Shown here: positions 1-11,580 of the stretch, piece by piece
How positions within the stretch are numbered: the stretch's first letter is position 1
Layout: every line of letters starts with the position of its first letter
Assembly (NCBI GenBank): GCA_021014945.1
Contig: MU266375.1
Span: 1-64,000, forward strand
Direction of reading: 5' to 3'
DNA length: 64,000 nucleotides
Source: Leucogyrophana mollusca
Lineage: Eukaryota; Basidiomycota; Agaricomycetes; Boletales
Notes under the pieces: model-generated
The model's input: the letters and a program-made list of their open reading frames with translations, nothing else
Told to the model about the DNA's origin: nothing
Databases searched by the model: none
Translations under genes and position numbers: made by a program

Positions 1-1082
1 CGGACCATTTTACAGATTTTACGCGCTGTGAATTTCTTGAGCTATATGCAACACCTGTATGTCTACACATTGTTTCGTGCCCGCATGTTTGATGCAGAGG
101 GAAATTTTTGTATTGTTACATGCTATCTGTCTACCTTAACATCACTCTATGTTATTTGACCACGCCCCCGCCCACCCACTGGTGCATATGTTGACGCGTC
201 GACGCGAACTTCGTTGGATATGGCGGAAGCAAACGCGCGCGTCGATGACTCAGCGCCTGCCCGATAAGGCACGCGGCACGTGACCTCGCCGTTTTACGGG
301 ACCTTGGTAAAATGTCCCAGAAAACCAGACTTGGGGACAGATCGACACAATCGACACATGTATTCTGTTCATCCCTCCCGTTCAAGCTCGAACACTCATG
401 GTCACAGATAGTCACCCGGATGGTAACAGGTCACACATGAACGCTTAACCAGATTATTGAGAACCCCTCTTGTCAAGTGCAATCAAACGATTTGACAGAC
501 CGGGTGGTTCCAAGTGGGCCCACCTGGCGTCATGACCGGGGCGATACATTCAGGCATCACAAAACCAACATTAGGTTTGTGATGTGGCTCGCAGGTGTCT
601 ATCGATATTCGGGTTACAATCTGTTACAATGCATCGATTGAGAAACGATGATATTTTCTCTCGTCGATTCGTCCTACGAGATCAGCCATCCCCCCCTCCC
701 CCAGAGCGCCACAAAATGGCCACATGATTGTAGGCGCCAGGCGGTGAAGCATGGACTCTCACTATGCAGATCACCGCCCAGACTACACCACAAGGTTGAT
801 TGTGGCGCCGACGGAGTAAGTAGATGCGGATGCGACTCACTGTCAGATCTCGGGCTTGGGCGCATTGATGAGCGCTGTCAAATTACCGTCCTCAAAGCGT
901 GGACACCCTGGAAGTACATGCGCGTATTGTGTTGACACACCTGTCGCGGTATGTATATCATGACACCATATTTAAGATGGGTAATGCAGTCACTCCGAAC
1001 CCAAGAGCTCCACTCCCTCCGCCCAAGGTACTTTCTTCTCTTGGTTATTTACAGCAATCTGACCATTAGCCTGTAGCGCATT
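1..1082. other. Intergenic, no gene recognised
   Basis: No reading frame here has convincing coding character or matches a family I know. A TATA-like ATATTTAAG at about 968-976 lies roughly 110 bp before the ATG at 1083 and probably belongs to that gene's promoter. Confidence 0.5.
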
Positions 1083-1545
1083 ATGTTCAAGCTCAAAACA
1101 GCACTGCTAGCCTCCGTCGCCTTTGTTGGATTCGTTAGCGCCCGTTGCAAGTCCTCGAACCCATCGGGTTATGAATATATCCTGCAATTATGGACCGGCA
1201 AGGACTGCACTGGCGGAGAGGCGCTTATTCACGGCGCTAACAGAGGCTGCAACTGTAACAGCGATATCACATTCACGGTGAAGTCCCTTGTCTGGACGAG
1301 CGGACAGAAAATCATCTTCTACGAGGTATGTCGTTCCTTGCCGGCATCAATTTCCATGATTTGCTCATTGGTCACAACCCTGTAAAGGGTTACAACTGCG
1401 AGGGGGCACAACTGGGTGCGTGAGCCGAGTATTGTTGGAGAATACTTGCTAACAAGGATATTTCTCAGGTTCTTCGGTTGGCCCGTGGATTCACAACACG
1501 AGCCCCGAAGGCCAAAAGATGAAATCCTATGAAATTTGTTCGTAA
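1083..1545 (+). CDS. Small secreted cysteine-rich protein
   Basis: Three exons (1083-1325, 1388-1415, 1469-1545) joined by GT..AG introns give a 115-residue protein. The first 20 residues are a signal peptide ending FVSA, with cleavage predicted before RCKS. The mature part of about 95 residues has six cysteines, is rich in Gly, Ser and Tyr, and has no membrane segment or GPI signal. It would be exported to the wall or medium. Size, signal peptide and cysteine content fit the fungal small secreted protein class, which includes effectors and surface proteins, but I do not recognise the family and assign no function. Both splice junctions keep frame and the last exon ends on TAA. Confidence 0.75.
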
Positions 1546-2341
1546 ATATTGAACAACCGATGAGCACCTCCATCGTCGTTGCTGGTTGGATGCCATCGGG
1601 AGGATGGAGTGAATACCTTATCAACCGAAGTGTTTTTTCCGTATATATGTACGGTGTACCCTGACAAAAAGGAGCTCTGCCTCTAGTATAACCCAGGGAC
1701 CTGGTGAACTTTACGCATACCAATCATGTCTGCTTTCTTAAGGGTGTACCCGCAGGATAGGCTGATTATGGGGCCATTTTACGGGGCAGCCCAGCAAGGA
1801 ATGTGTCAACATCGAGGGACACGACGAGGACGGGGTGCATTGCCATTACGTGCCGATGAGGATACCGACTTTGTTTGTTTCTCGGAACTCGGGGCAGTCT
1901 ACCCGCACATTCTCGTGATCTCTCAGGTTTTCAACGCGAAATCTACGGGTGGATGATTTGGGAGTCTATCCCAGTGGATTCGAACTTTTGCGGCGTTTAT
2001 CCACGATCGAATACAGGCAACCTGTTACCTTCCCAGGCCATTTATACCCCTAAGTTCGTGCGAACCATTACCAGAATGGCAAGTGCAGTAATCGAGAAAT
2101 ATTGCATGAACAGACACAAAGCGCAATCACGCGCGGGGAGTATAGTGTATAAGTACAAGGGGGGATGAAGCCAATACAACTCAGGTATATATATACATAA
2201 GTCCATTACGAGCCTTTGTATCTGTATGCTATAAATATGGGAAGGATGGAGTTAGTCGAGCCAGTACCGAGGGGTCATTGGGGTCGATAGGAAATCTTGA
2301 GTGCCCGAGGAGAGATAGAGCCTGCATCCGGACGACTGCGA
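1546..2341. other. Intergenic, no gene recognised
   Basis: Short open frames at 1726-1956 and 1875-2168 have no recognisable domain or good splice context. I see nothing firm here. Confidence 0.4.
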
Positions 2342-3453
2342 TCATGATCGTGTAGCGGAAGGTGCCATTGGAATACTTTGAATGTTTTGTGTCTTTGCCC
2401 TCGTAAGCCTGCAGGCAGGATGAGGTGCGATTCATCCAAGGAAATCAAGCGCACGTACTCATCAAAGTGAGTGCCTCGCTTAGGGTCCGCTCGTCTTTTT
2501 GCCAAGACTTTCCTAACCTTTCTCTCGGGCCTGACCACAATTATAGGCACAGGGGAATGGGAGAGGCAGTACTTCGACACACTACCTACCCCGGGAGCCC
2601 CAAAGGCAGCTCCCCAGGCTTGCATCATGCCGCGCGAGCCGCGGGTACCGACTACTACGGAATCTGGACGATAAAGAGCAATCAATCGGTCGAGTGTTGT
2701 GGTCACTTTGCCGGCGATGAGTTCAACTATAATGGATAGCTGGGAGTAGAATTTATAGATGAGCCAAAGAAGCCACGTATCATTGGTTCCGACACACCTT
2801 CCGCTCTGGGTCGTATTCGACGCATTTTTCCTGGATCTGACGCATGAGATCGCGTGCCTCTTCGCGGACGAGCTCGTGATCTTTCTCTGCAAGTAAGAGG
2901 CAAGGACATGAAGCAGTTGAAGTGCTTGCCAGTACAAGGGATAAAACACACCAAGGTCCTCCGCATCAACGCCTCTAAAGACGATGAGTTCGTCACCATC
3001 TTGCGCCAGCCCTTCCAAAGCCCAGTCAAGAGCCTGGCATCCACTCTCATCTCGACTGGCAGCACAGAGGAACACTCTTGTGGCTCTGTTCCTTGCATAG
3101 CCATCAGACTGGACGTGAAGGGTGAACGAGAACATAGACGCCGCCGGGTTCTCAAAGGTGTCAAAGGAGACTTTGGGTGTATAACCTTGGGCGGCGACAG
3201 ATAGCGCTGGCGTGTGCTGAGCCATAGTTACCGACGGTGGTCGTGAAGTTGAAGTAGAAGACGAAGACAGGGTGGGCGGCGGACGAGGTGTTGCTGGAGG
3301 AGGCAGAATGAGTGGCGAGGGACGCAGCGCGGGGGAAATGGCGGGTGAAGAAGGGGAAGCTGAAGAGAGTGAAGGGGAGCTTGGGCGCGACGTCTGCTTG
3401 AGTGCAGATCTTAACATGACCGGGATGTGGGTGTGCTGTTCAGCGGAAGCCAT
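2342..3453 (-). CDS. Universal stress protein (UspA domain)
   Basis: The ATG at 3453 opens a Ser/Pro-rich, probably disordered N-terminus of about 75 residues, followed by a USP domain. Visible hallmarks are a first strand near TRVFLCAASRDESG, an ALDWAL helix, and the ATP-loop region VVVGTRGSRG followed by SPVPIIVVRPE, matching the G-x2-G-x9-G(S/T) signature of nucleotide-binding USPs. Three introns were placed: one after EDL, one ending in ACTCCCAG before LSIIVELIAGKV, and a last one after HFDE. The last exon then ends LTRAKTQ...ATRS and TGA. USP proteins are cytosolic stress-linked nucleotide binders. The final exon is the least certain, because the other acceptor phase would extend the protein to about 2229. 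Confidence 0.82.
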
Positions 3454-3595
3454 GGGAGAATGAATCAAGGGGTACGGTATTTTTGGATTTATTTATTTAT
3501 TTATGTCCTCCATGTCGTCTAAGTAATTATCACAACAAATAAGGGGTAGCTCTTCCTTGGCTCTTTCTTCCTTTCCGCTCCATAATCTTATTCCC

Positions 3596-4410
3596 ATGTC
3601 GGCGTCTCCGTCTTCAAGCCCTACCCCTCCGAAAGATGAAGAGCCCGCCATAGAACCTCGCCCGGACTCACCTTCAGAGAAATCAGAGAACCCGGACCCA
3701 ACTGCAGACCCGCAAGCGCCCTTGACAGATCCTGAGGCATCCAAGCCTCAGGATTCTAGTTCCACTTCCGAGTCGCCGATAGCAAGCGCAACCGCCTGGC
3801 AGGCTATCTGGTCACCTCAGCATAATTCTTACTACTTTTTCAACTCCATTACCCAAGAAACGACATGGACCAACCCCCTTCAACCTCCACCTGGCGATGG
3901 TGATACCCCTTCAGCGGCATCATCTTCCGCCTCACCTCAACCCAGTTCCTCTACTCCTTCCGCCTCCACTTCACAATACGCCACTCTACAGGCAAATGCG
4001 ATTGCCCAAGGGATTGATCCGTCTCTTGCATACTTAGACCCATCGCTTGCATCAACATCTGGTGTTCCCAGTAATTTCACGTATACCGCCAAGTTTAATG
4101 CTCGGACTGGTGCATTTGCGAAACCCGATAGTCGCGACCCTACTCACCTATCTGAGTACGAGCGTGCGAAACGTATGAGCGAGTTTTACTTTGATGTTGG
4201 GGCTTGGGAGAAGGATGTCGAGGCCCGCAAGAGAGCAGAAGAAGAGGGCGAGGGCAAGAAGAGAAAAAGACCAACGAAGAAGGATTTGGTAGGCATTTTG
4301 TACTCGCATGAGCAATCGTGCATTGACTCACAGTTTGTCGCTCACAGGATCGTTTCAAAGAGCAGAAGAAACAGAAAAAGATCGCAAAGACTGCCTGGCT
4401 CCGTACATAA
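3596..4410 (+). CDS. WW-domain protein
   Basis: Exons 3596-4288 and 4348-4410 give 251 residues. An acidic, Pro/Ser-rich N-terminus precedes one WW domain at about residues 64-97, with both signature tryptophans (AIWSPQHNSYYFFN and TTWTNP). The C-terminal half contains an FDVGAWEKD segment and a Lys-rich tail ending KKQKKIAKTAWLRT. WW domains bind proline-rich ligands, and the basic tail suggests a nuclear protein, perhaps linked to RNA processing; that role is inference. The start lies about 140 bp from the divergent USP gene, so the two may share a promoter region. Confidence 0.8.
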
Positions 4411-5222
4411 TATATCATGGCAAAATCGAATTAACGACGTTCTACCTGCCATTCTGAAGCGCTGCCCCCATGCCCCCTCACGAGTTGAGTGGTCAGCGCA
4501 CTCAGGTTGTAACCTCGCCATGTTGAACAAGTCCGGCAAGACCTCGATATCATAATAATAATAATTCCCTACAGCTATCTTACAATGCCCGGTCAACCGG
4601 CTCCAGGCGCTATGCACAAGTCCGAGGAGGGCAATTTAGTCGATCCTCCTGTACCGGAACCTCGTTTTGCCTTAGCACGGGGGCATAAAGCTCTTTCTCA
4701 TTCTGAAAGAGTTTCCGGAGATAGATGCGGGAGCCGTTGGGTTCACGAAAAGCAGCCGAATCACGGATATCCCGCCCGATGACGCGTTGCTATTGAGAAC
4801 GCAAACTTTGCGACAAATAATCAGTTTTGTACTCGCATCCTCACACCTCGACCTCCACACCGTTTATCAAGGTGGTCGAGTACTCTTTTGGGAAGGTAAA
4901 ATGGCCATCTCCATCACGAGGGTCGGGAATGGCACACTTGCCAGCCTTGACTTCGACCACCATAGCCCCCAGAGGTCCTGCACTGGCGGATTGGAGAGGA
5001 GGTTGATGGCCACGCCGTCCTAATGCGGAAGTTGACTGGATCACCTCCCATGTTTTGTGTATCCACCATGGCGCTTGCTGATGGCAGGCTCAGCGCTTGT
5101 AGCGCGCAGGCACACTACCCTGGATACGGACTGGTTCTTTCCCTTTTGATACGCATAGAGGCTATGTCACCAAAGCATTGCTTGAATAAGCCGCGATCGT
5201 CGTTCTCACTGTTAGAATTCAA
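4411..5222. other. Intergenic, possible gene remnant
   Basis: The minus-strand frame at 4841-5044 reads like coding sequence for about 45 residues (HFTFPKEYSTTLINGVEVEV) but has no clear start, stop or splice continuation. I do not recognise it. It could be a decayed fragment. Confidence 0.3.
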
Positions 5223-8200
5223 ATGGATCCGATATCCTCTGCCACCACAGTCCTCCAGGCTATACAGACAGTCGGAAGCCTCACCCTCGCTATCTACCAG
5301 TATGTCGCCTCTGTTCAGGATGCGGAAAGCTCACGCCAGGCGCTCTTGAACGAATTGATTGCAATCGGTGGGGTCCTGACTGCTGTCAAGGCCCTAGTGG
5401 ACGGTTCCTTGCTTCACAACGACATTCCGGAGGGAGAACAGCGCATCAAGGCATTGTCCAAGCTGTGGGAGAGCAATCTACTTCCTTGCAAAGCTACGCT
5501 AGACGAGCTTTTGGCCTGGTTGACTGCCGATGCGAACGAGAAAATGAAACTCAGGAAGAAAATGCTGTGGCCGTTCAAAGAGAAGAAAATTAACGACGCC
5601 ATCGGGAAGCTAGAACGGTATAAAACCCATCTCACTCTGGCGATTTCGGTTGAATCTTGGTGAGTTTATCGTGTCTGTGCGCTGACGGTGTTGATATTTG
5701 CATGACATAGGAACAAGTTAGACCATATTCGGGACTTAACGTTTGATATCGCAGAAGAACAAGAAAGAACAAAGTATGAAAGGAAGGCACAGGCGAACGG
5801 TGCGCTCGCCCGTAGTATATAGGAACAACGCCTCCCCTGCTGACCCTCGTACCTCCAGAACAAAAGCGCCAGGAGCTTCTTTCGTGGCTTCAGCCAATTA
5901 GCTGTTCTGATAAACATAGCACTTCTGCTCGACAGCGGCAAGCTAAGACGTGCACATGGATGTTTGACATCGCCGGGTTCAAAGTCTGGCGCATGTCCAA
6001 GAGGGCATTTCTTTGGCTACACGGCAAACGTAGGCGACTTCTAGTTCTTAATTCCCTTTTGTTAGTTGATGCCTTCCCTCTGTAGCGGGCAGCGGAAAGA
6101 CCATACTTGCGTAAGTGCCGACATATGAGTCCCGAGCGGCCCCGTGCTCAATCTTTCCAGCTCTGCTGTCATTGACGAACTACAAGCAGATCCCCACGAT
6201 GCTCATGCTCTAGCGTATTTCTACTGTGATTTTCGAGATGCTCGGACGACCAACGGGCCGGTAGTGCTGCGATCCATACTTACCCAGCTGTTGCGAAGCG
6301 CGAAAGGAGACTGGATCAACAAATTCCCGGAGCTCGTTCAGCGCAAATCGCAAGGCTTGGGGTTCCCCATCGATCCTGATGCCTTATGTAGTTTGACCTT
6401 GCGAGCATCTCGGCTCGTCGACTCCCCGGTTGTGATCATCGATGCTCTCGACGAATGCAAGGACATAGAAGACCTTCTCCCTCACCTTGTGCGACTTGTG
6501 GAGGAGGGCGACATTCGGCTATTCGTCACCAGCAGGAAGGAACAAGCTATTGTCGATTCCTTTCGGGGTCAACCCTGCCTTTCGCTCAATGACACTGGTG
6601 AATTCGTCCAAGAAGACATGCGAACGCACATCCGCAAGGAGCTGAGCACACGGCCGAAGCTATCGCGCCTTTCCCCCGATCTCAAGGAAGATATCTCGTC
6701 GATTCTTCTAGCGAAGGCCGATGGCATGTAAGGCTGTTCTCAGCTCGTTAATACAATTGCGACCCTCTAACCTCGCCGAGTCCCCTAGGTTTCGCTGGGT
6801 TCAGTGTCAGCTTGACGCCATTCTTGCCTGCCGAACCGTTAAGGGCATTCGTGATGCTCTCGGTAACCTGCCTCGGGGATTGTATGAGACATACGACAGA
6901 ATATTACTCGGAATCGAAGAAAAAGAATCGGAAGACTCCAGAATTGCACAGCAATCCCTGGTCTGGCTTGTCGGCGCGGTCACACCACTGACGCTCTCTC
7001 AGCTTGCCGAAGCGCTCAAGATTGAGTACGACAGCCCATATCTGAATGATGAACTAGGTGTCATCAACCCGAGCGACATCCTCGACGTGTGCGGAAGCTT
7101 GGTTGATTACAATACAGCCACAGACATCGTGGTCCTATCCCATTACAGCGTGCAGGTAAGGTGGTTGTCCCGCCAATGGTACAGTTGACGTACGAGTTCT
7201 CAGGAGTACCTCACGCTCGAGCACATACGTATCCAGGCTTTACTCCCATACCGAATTTCGCTGCCAAATGCCCACGTCCAACTCGCCATCCTTTCCATCA
7301 CTTATATATTGTGCGAGGACTTATACACCGTGGCCGCTGACGACGGGGGGCTCCAAGATGATGGTGATGATGATGATGATGATGACGACGACGATGCGAT
7401 ACCGACCCATTTGAACACCATGGGACCTGCTGTTCGCCGCCACCCAATGCTGCTTTACGCCGTCCACCACGGCTTGGAGCACCTCGGATATATCAACCAG
7501 GAGGACGAGAATGTCTTCAGGTGCCTTGAGGCTCTACAAGTCAAAGTTTTCAAAGACCGGGGCAAGTCCCTTGATAAAATCCTCCCTTCTGCAGCGTGGT
7601 ACAGCGTGAGGCGCCGTTGGCTCGATGAGGGCCATCACTCTCCGCTGTGGATTCCCCTCTGCTTCGGAACGCCGTGGATGGTGAACCGGGTCTTGCGGCA
7701 GAACCCAGACCTTCTCGAGACGGAGATCGGAGGGGACTGGGGTACCCCGTTGGTCATCGCCATCTGGGCCAACAGGACCGACATCGCCGATTTCCTACTG
7801 GACAAGGGGACAGATATCGATAAACCCCTGCGGATCATCTCAACCGTCCAGAGCCCTCTAGCCTGGGCGGCTTTTTACGACCTTGACGAACTCGTGGACC
7901 TGTTCCTGCGCCGAGGCGCACGCCTGGACCCCGACATCCTCCACTCCGCGCTCTCTCGCATTCACGACCACAACTCCGTCTATGTCGTACGCAAGCTCCT
8001 CGAGCACGGCGCGGACGTCACAGTTAGAGTCTACGGTGACACGCCCCTGCACGTGCAACTTCAAGGCGCGATACGCGGAGACGACTACTGCCTGGAGATG
8101 GTCCGTGTTCTCGTCGAAGGCGGGTGCGACGTCGGGGCACAGAACTCGAAGGGCCGCACTGCGCTGCAAATCGCTCTTAATTGTCGCTACTCCTCCATCG

Positions 8201-8959
8201 TGGAGTATCTCCTCTCGAAAGGAGCGCAGTTCGCGGATGCGCGGCACATTTACTTCGACAACGTGGGCTGGGCTGCAGATGAGCCGTGGTATCCCGCTCT
8301 GGTAGAGGCGGCGAAGACAGCGCAGACGTATCGCACTACGTCCACTTACGACGTCTGTAAGGTAAAGTATATCTTGCAAACACGATTATCATTGCCTGGG
8401 GGAGTTGCCAAGCATATCCTGGAGCTAGCAGAATACTGGGCATGCGCGAGCACTACTTGTAATAACATTCAGCCAAGGGTCCCTACTGAGGATGCACAGG
8501 ACGAACCAGACCTGTCCGTTCGGGTCCCAGGGCTTTCAAGTGCGTGCGTGCGTAGAATTGCCTTCTCGTGGAGCTATGTGCGACCTGAGAGTACGCAATC
8601 TCTTCTCTCAATGACATTTCGTGTACTTAATGCAAGTATTGCCGCCAACAGAAGCCGCCACCGATTTCGGTTGGTTTGGTGCAGTGCTCTCGCATCAAGA
8701 TGGCACCGATTCTGAACAGGAGATGCCTTGGGTGACATGCCCCCACATCGCCGAGATCAACCTCGATGTCCTCAACGATGTATGGGATAGTCGGGTCCCG
8801 CGGGCGCGCGAGGTACTGGAACAACTTCGGCCTGGTGACGTCTTGAAATTCCGTGCGCATCGATCTGCCCAAGTAGAGAATGATGAGACTGATTCCACCA
8901 ACTTACCACGCAAACTTTATCGATTCTTCCGAGTCGACTTGTATCACGCGTGTTGGTAG
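5223..8959 (+). CDS. STAND NTPase: HeLo-like N-domain, NACHT, ankyrin repeats
   Basis: Nine exons (5223-5659, 5711-5799, 5859-6029, 6086-6110, 6161-6727, 6789-7155, 7204-8361, 8425-8590, 8637-8959) sum to 3,303 nt, exactly 1,101 codons. Residues 1-145 start MDPISSATTVLQAIQTVG, resembling the Helo_like_N domain of fungal STAND proteins. A NACHT domain follows with Walker A HGKPGSGKT (the tiny fourth exon encodes the P-loop) and Walker B VVIIDALDECKD. A poly-Asp tract (7362-7394) separates it from about five ankyrin repeats (for example DTPLHVQLQGA, GRTALQIALNC). The last 200 residues are unassigned. Such proteins are fungal NLR analogues: ligand sensing through repeats drives NTPase oligomerisation, and HeLo-like domains are linked to membrane-targeted cell death. 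The role of this copy is inferred. The 8362-8424 intron is optional, since that stretch is also open in frame. Confidence 0.88.
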
Positions 8960-9194
8960 CCAGTGTCATAATAGAGAAGTACTTCATCATTTTTCAGCTG
9001 CGTTCCCGGGATGTTGTTCTACAGGGAGTGTTATCACCCATTCATCGTATGGAACAGCGTGCATTGTATCAGTGTTTTACCGGGCAATATATATCCGCTC
9101 TAATATACCATAACAACGTCCAACGCGTCCTACGCCCGTCATGTAGCGAATATCCCGATGATCTTGAACGACGGCACGCCTTGCCCCTCTTCTC

Positions 9195-11119
9195 CTAAGA
9201 GCAGACACTCGACATAATGTGCTCCTCGCGTGACGAAATGGTCAATGACATGAAGTCTGCAAAGAAGGAGGCAACTTCAGATTCAAGCGTCACCCACAGC
9301 AACGACGGCAGCACATACGTTGGGATAGGATCATTAATATCCGCGGCATTTTCAATAATCTTCGCTCCCCCGTAGTTATCGTCCACCCAGCACTCAACCG
9401 AGCTGCCCTCTCCAACATCTCTTATCGGTTCCCGTAAATAGTATATCCCAACATCCCCTGCCCCCACCTTAATCGGCACCCTCAGCTTGCTCAGCGGAAG
9501 CGTACTATGCCAATAATATCCCGCAGTAAGCAGCGGCGACGACCCCGACGGCGGGTGCGCCGCAACCCACCCCGAGCCGTAGAACAAAGACGGCGGTACG
9601 GGGTTCACAAGGTCGTTCGCAGACGCACAGAATGGCGTGATCTCTTCAAAGGGCCGCGCAGCGCGTGGCTGCGTCCCAATCCGCACGGGCGGTATGCGCA
9701 GCTCGGGGTAGATAGGGACCGGGTGTGTCTCAGGTGTAGGCGGCTGCACCGGCGGCTTCTTCCCGCCTGCGACGTCATGCGGTTTCGGTGGCTCGGGGAC
9801 GGCTGCGCCCTTCCGCGCGCCAATTCCGCCGAAGAGGTGCGTGTCGCCGGCCGCGCCGGGGGCGAGCATGATGGGAAGCGTTTCATAGGAGTGACCGCCT
9901 GCTGTTGCCCAAGCCGCGCAGATCTGGGACTGGAAGTACGAGACGAGAACGTCGGAGAGGAGTTCGTGGCCGGCGCTGTTGGCAAGCATCGCATCGGCGA
10001 AATAGGGTTTGATTAAATCTGGGTTGGACATGTAGGAGGGGTAGAGTATGGGCTTTACGCTAAGGATAAAGATTAGTCTGGGAGACGCGAGCACCCTCAA
10101 TAGCCACCTTACCTGATGTGGGGCACGTCGTAGAACTGCGCAACGATGTTGTGCCAGTGGTCTGGGCCCGCGAAGCCGTACGCTTGGTGTATCTGTGCAC
10201 TGAAATGGCCGAGGATGACAACAGCTGGCTGGTCGGGGCGATCCAGTAGGGACCGCACGAGTAATTCAAAGTTTTCCAACGCTCGTTGATCGCTTCAAAA
10301 TAAGATGTCAGTTCAGCCCGTGACAAATATTACAGGATGCAGCAACGAAATGAGGGTAAGCTAGACTTGACACGTACGGCTCGTCATCGACATCAAATTC
10401 CAGAATTATGAGGTCGGTGTAGTCGGGGACGTGGTGTGCGCTGCAGTACCCGAAGTAACCAGAGTTCGTGCGCCGCATGGCGCCGTTGGTCAACTCCGAG
10501 GCAGGATGGGGGAACACGCTTGACCACCATTGGAAAAAACGCGAGGGGTAGCAGGTGGGGGAAAGGGGGTCATCCCCAGCACCATGGCACGCAGAGACTA
10601 GTAGAGGGAAGTGAGGAAGCGGTTATAGGTCAGTTTTAAGCCATTCACAAGATTCGGAGCGGGTATCCCCCGAACGAATGCCGGCACTGTAGGGAAAGTA
10701 GCGGACTTACTTGAGCCTCCTAACACACTCATTATCACAGGTTGGCCTAGCATGGCTTTATGAATGACACGATGCACCCTCCCTCCGCTGCCCAGATAGA
10801 CTCTGCTCTGCGAAAGCGGCAGCACGCCGTACTTCTCGGCGATCTCGTCTCCAGGTCCAAAGATTGGGCAAAATGCAAAAGGATTTTGCTCTGTCGTCGA
10901 CGTGTTACTGGTAAAGTAGTTGGCCTCGTGTAGATAGTTTTTCGGTTCTAAGCCCACTGTGGTGAACGAGCCGAGTCGGGGTGGGGCTTGTGGGGAAGGC
11001 AGGACGTAGCGCGTAAGGCCGACGATGCATACGAAGGCGAATACGATGGCCCATATTCGGTTTGTGACCCCGAAAGATTTGTGGTTCCACCGCGAGCGTT
11101 TGGAGATATCTGACCCCAT
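9195..11119 (-). CDS. CAP64-like SGNH-fold type II membrane protein
   Basis: The ATG at 11119 gives a short basic tail, one membrane segment (IWAIVFAFVCIVGLTRYVL) and a lumenal domain. Exons join through introns near 10705-10599, 10373-10300 and 10113-10059. Block I reads SVLGGSISACHGAGDD, carrying the GGS nucleophile motif of SGNH hydrolases. Later come a conserved GYFGYCSAHHVPDYTDLIIL stretch and a block V-like SAGHELLSDVL. The C-terminal 200 residues are Pro-rich, then a beta-rich domain. The arrangement matches the fungal CAP64-related family, known from Cryptococcus capsule work and widespread in non-capsulate basidiomycetes. Likely role: acyl or ester modification of glycans in the Golgi. 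It sits near a CAP59-type mannosyltransferase (11581-13289) on the same strand, suggesting related glycan functions. Confidence 0.8.
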
Positions 11120-11391
11120 AGTAGTCAAACGGTGCTGAACGGGAGGCGAGATGTGAGCCAGTCCCTTGCCCAAAGCCGAGCGTCGTTGCATGTACAACAG
11201 CCAAGTCACAAGAAAGAAACGGCGCCCTTTTGCGCCCAAGGGGAGAGGGTGAAAAAACCGACGAAAAATGAGAAGATAAGTAGCGCTACCAAGCAAGGTC
11301 CTAATTACCCGCTGTAATGAATCGAGACCAACGTCGACAAGCAAAAGCGCTCATCACGTGGCAGTCACACAGGAGAGATGGTGCGAGGAGC

Positions 11392-11396
11392 AAAAA
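11392..11396 (-). terminator. Pol III terminator of tRNA-Ala
   Basis: A run of five T on the minus strand lies 4 nt after the discriminator base of the tRNA, as expected for RNA polymerase III termination. Confidence 0.8.
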
Positions 11397-11400
11397 GTAT

Positions 11401-11481
11401 GGACACTGTGGGAGTTGAACCCACGACCTCACGCAATCACACAGTGCGAAGCGTGCGCGCTACCAACTGTGCCAAGTGCCC
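11401..11481 (-). tRNA. tRNA-Ala(CGC) with 9-nt intron
   Basis: On the minus strand the acceptor arms GGGCACT and AGTGTCC pair fully and include the G3:U70 wobble that identifies tRNA-Ala. The discriminator at 11400 is A. The anticodon stem CACGC/GCGTG is perfect, and the T-arm is GTGGG-TTCAACT-CCCAC. The anticodon loop is 16 nt. With a 9-nt intron (CTGTGTGAT) at the canonical position after base 37, the loop becomes TTCGCAT with anticodon CGC, reading GCG. The D-stem (GCAC/GCGC) has one A-C mismatch at 12:23. The CCA end is not encoded, as is normal in eukaryotes. Confidence 0.92.
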
Positions 11482-11580
11482 TCGAAATCTTTTGCGGGGA
11501 GTAAAGGTCATAAGCACTGAGACATTGACAGCGAAAATGCGCAGCAACAAGTACTCTATGTGACAACGCTAACTCAGAGT

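Noticed and set aside
7362..7394. Trinucleotide repeat expansion as a separate repeat element
   Set aside because: The GAT/GAC run is in frame inside the STAND protein and encodes its poly-Asp linker, so it is described with that gene.
9507..10016. 169-codon plus-strand open frame
   Set aside because: Shadow of the CAP64-like gene on the minus strand; Arg-rich with no domain.
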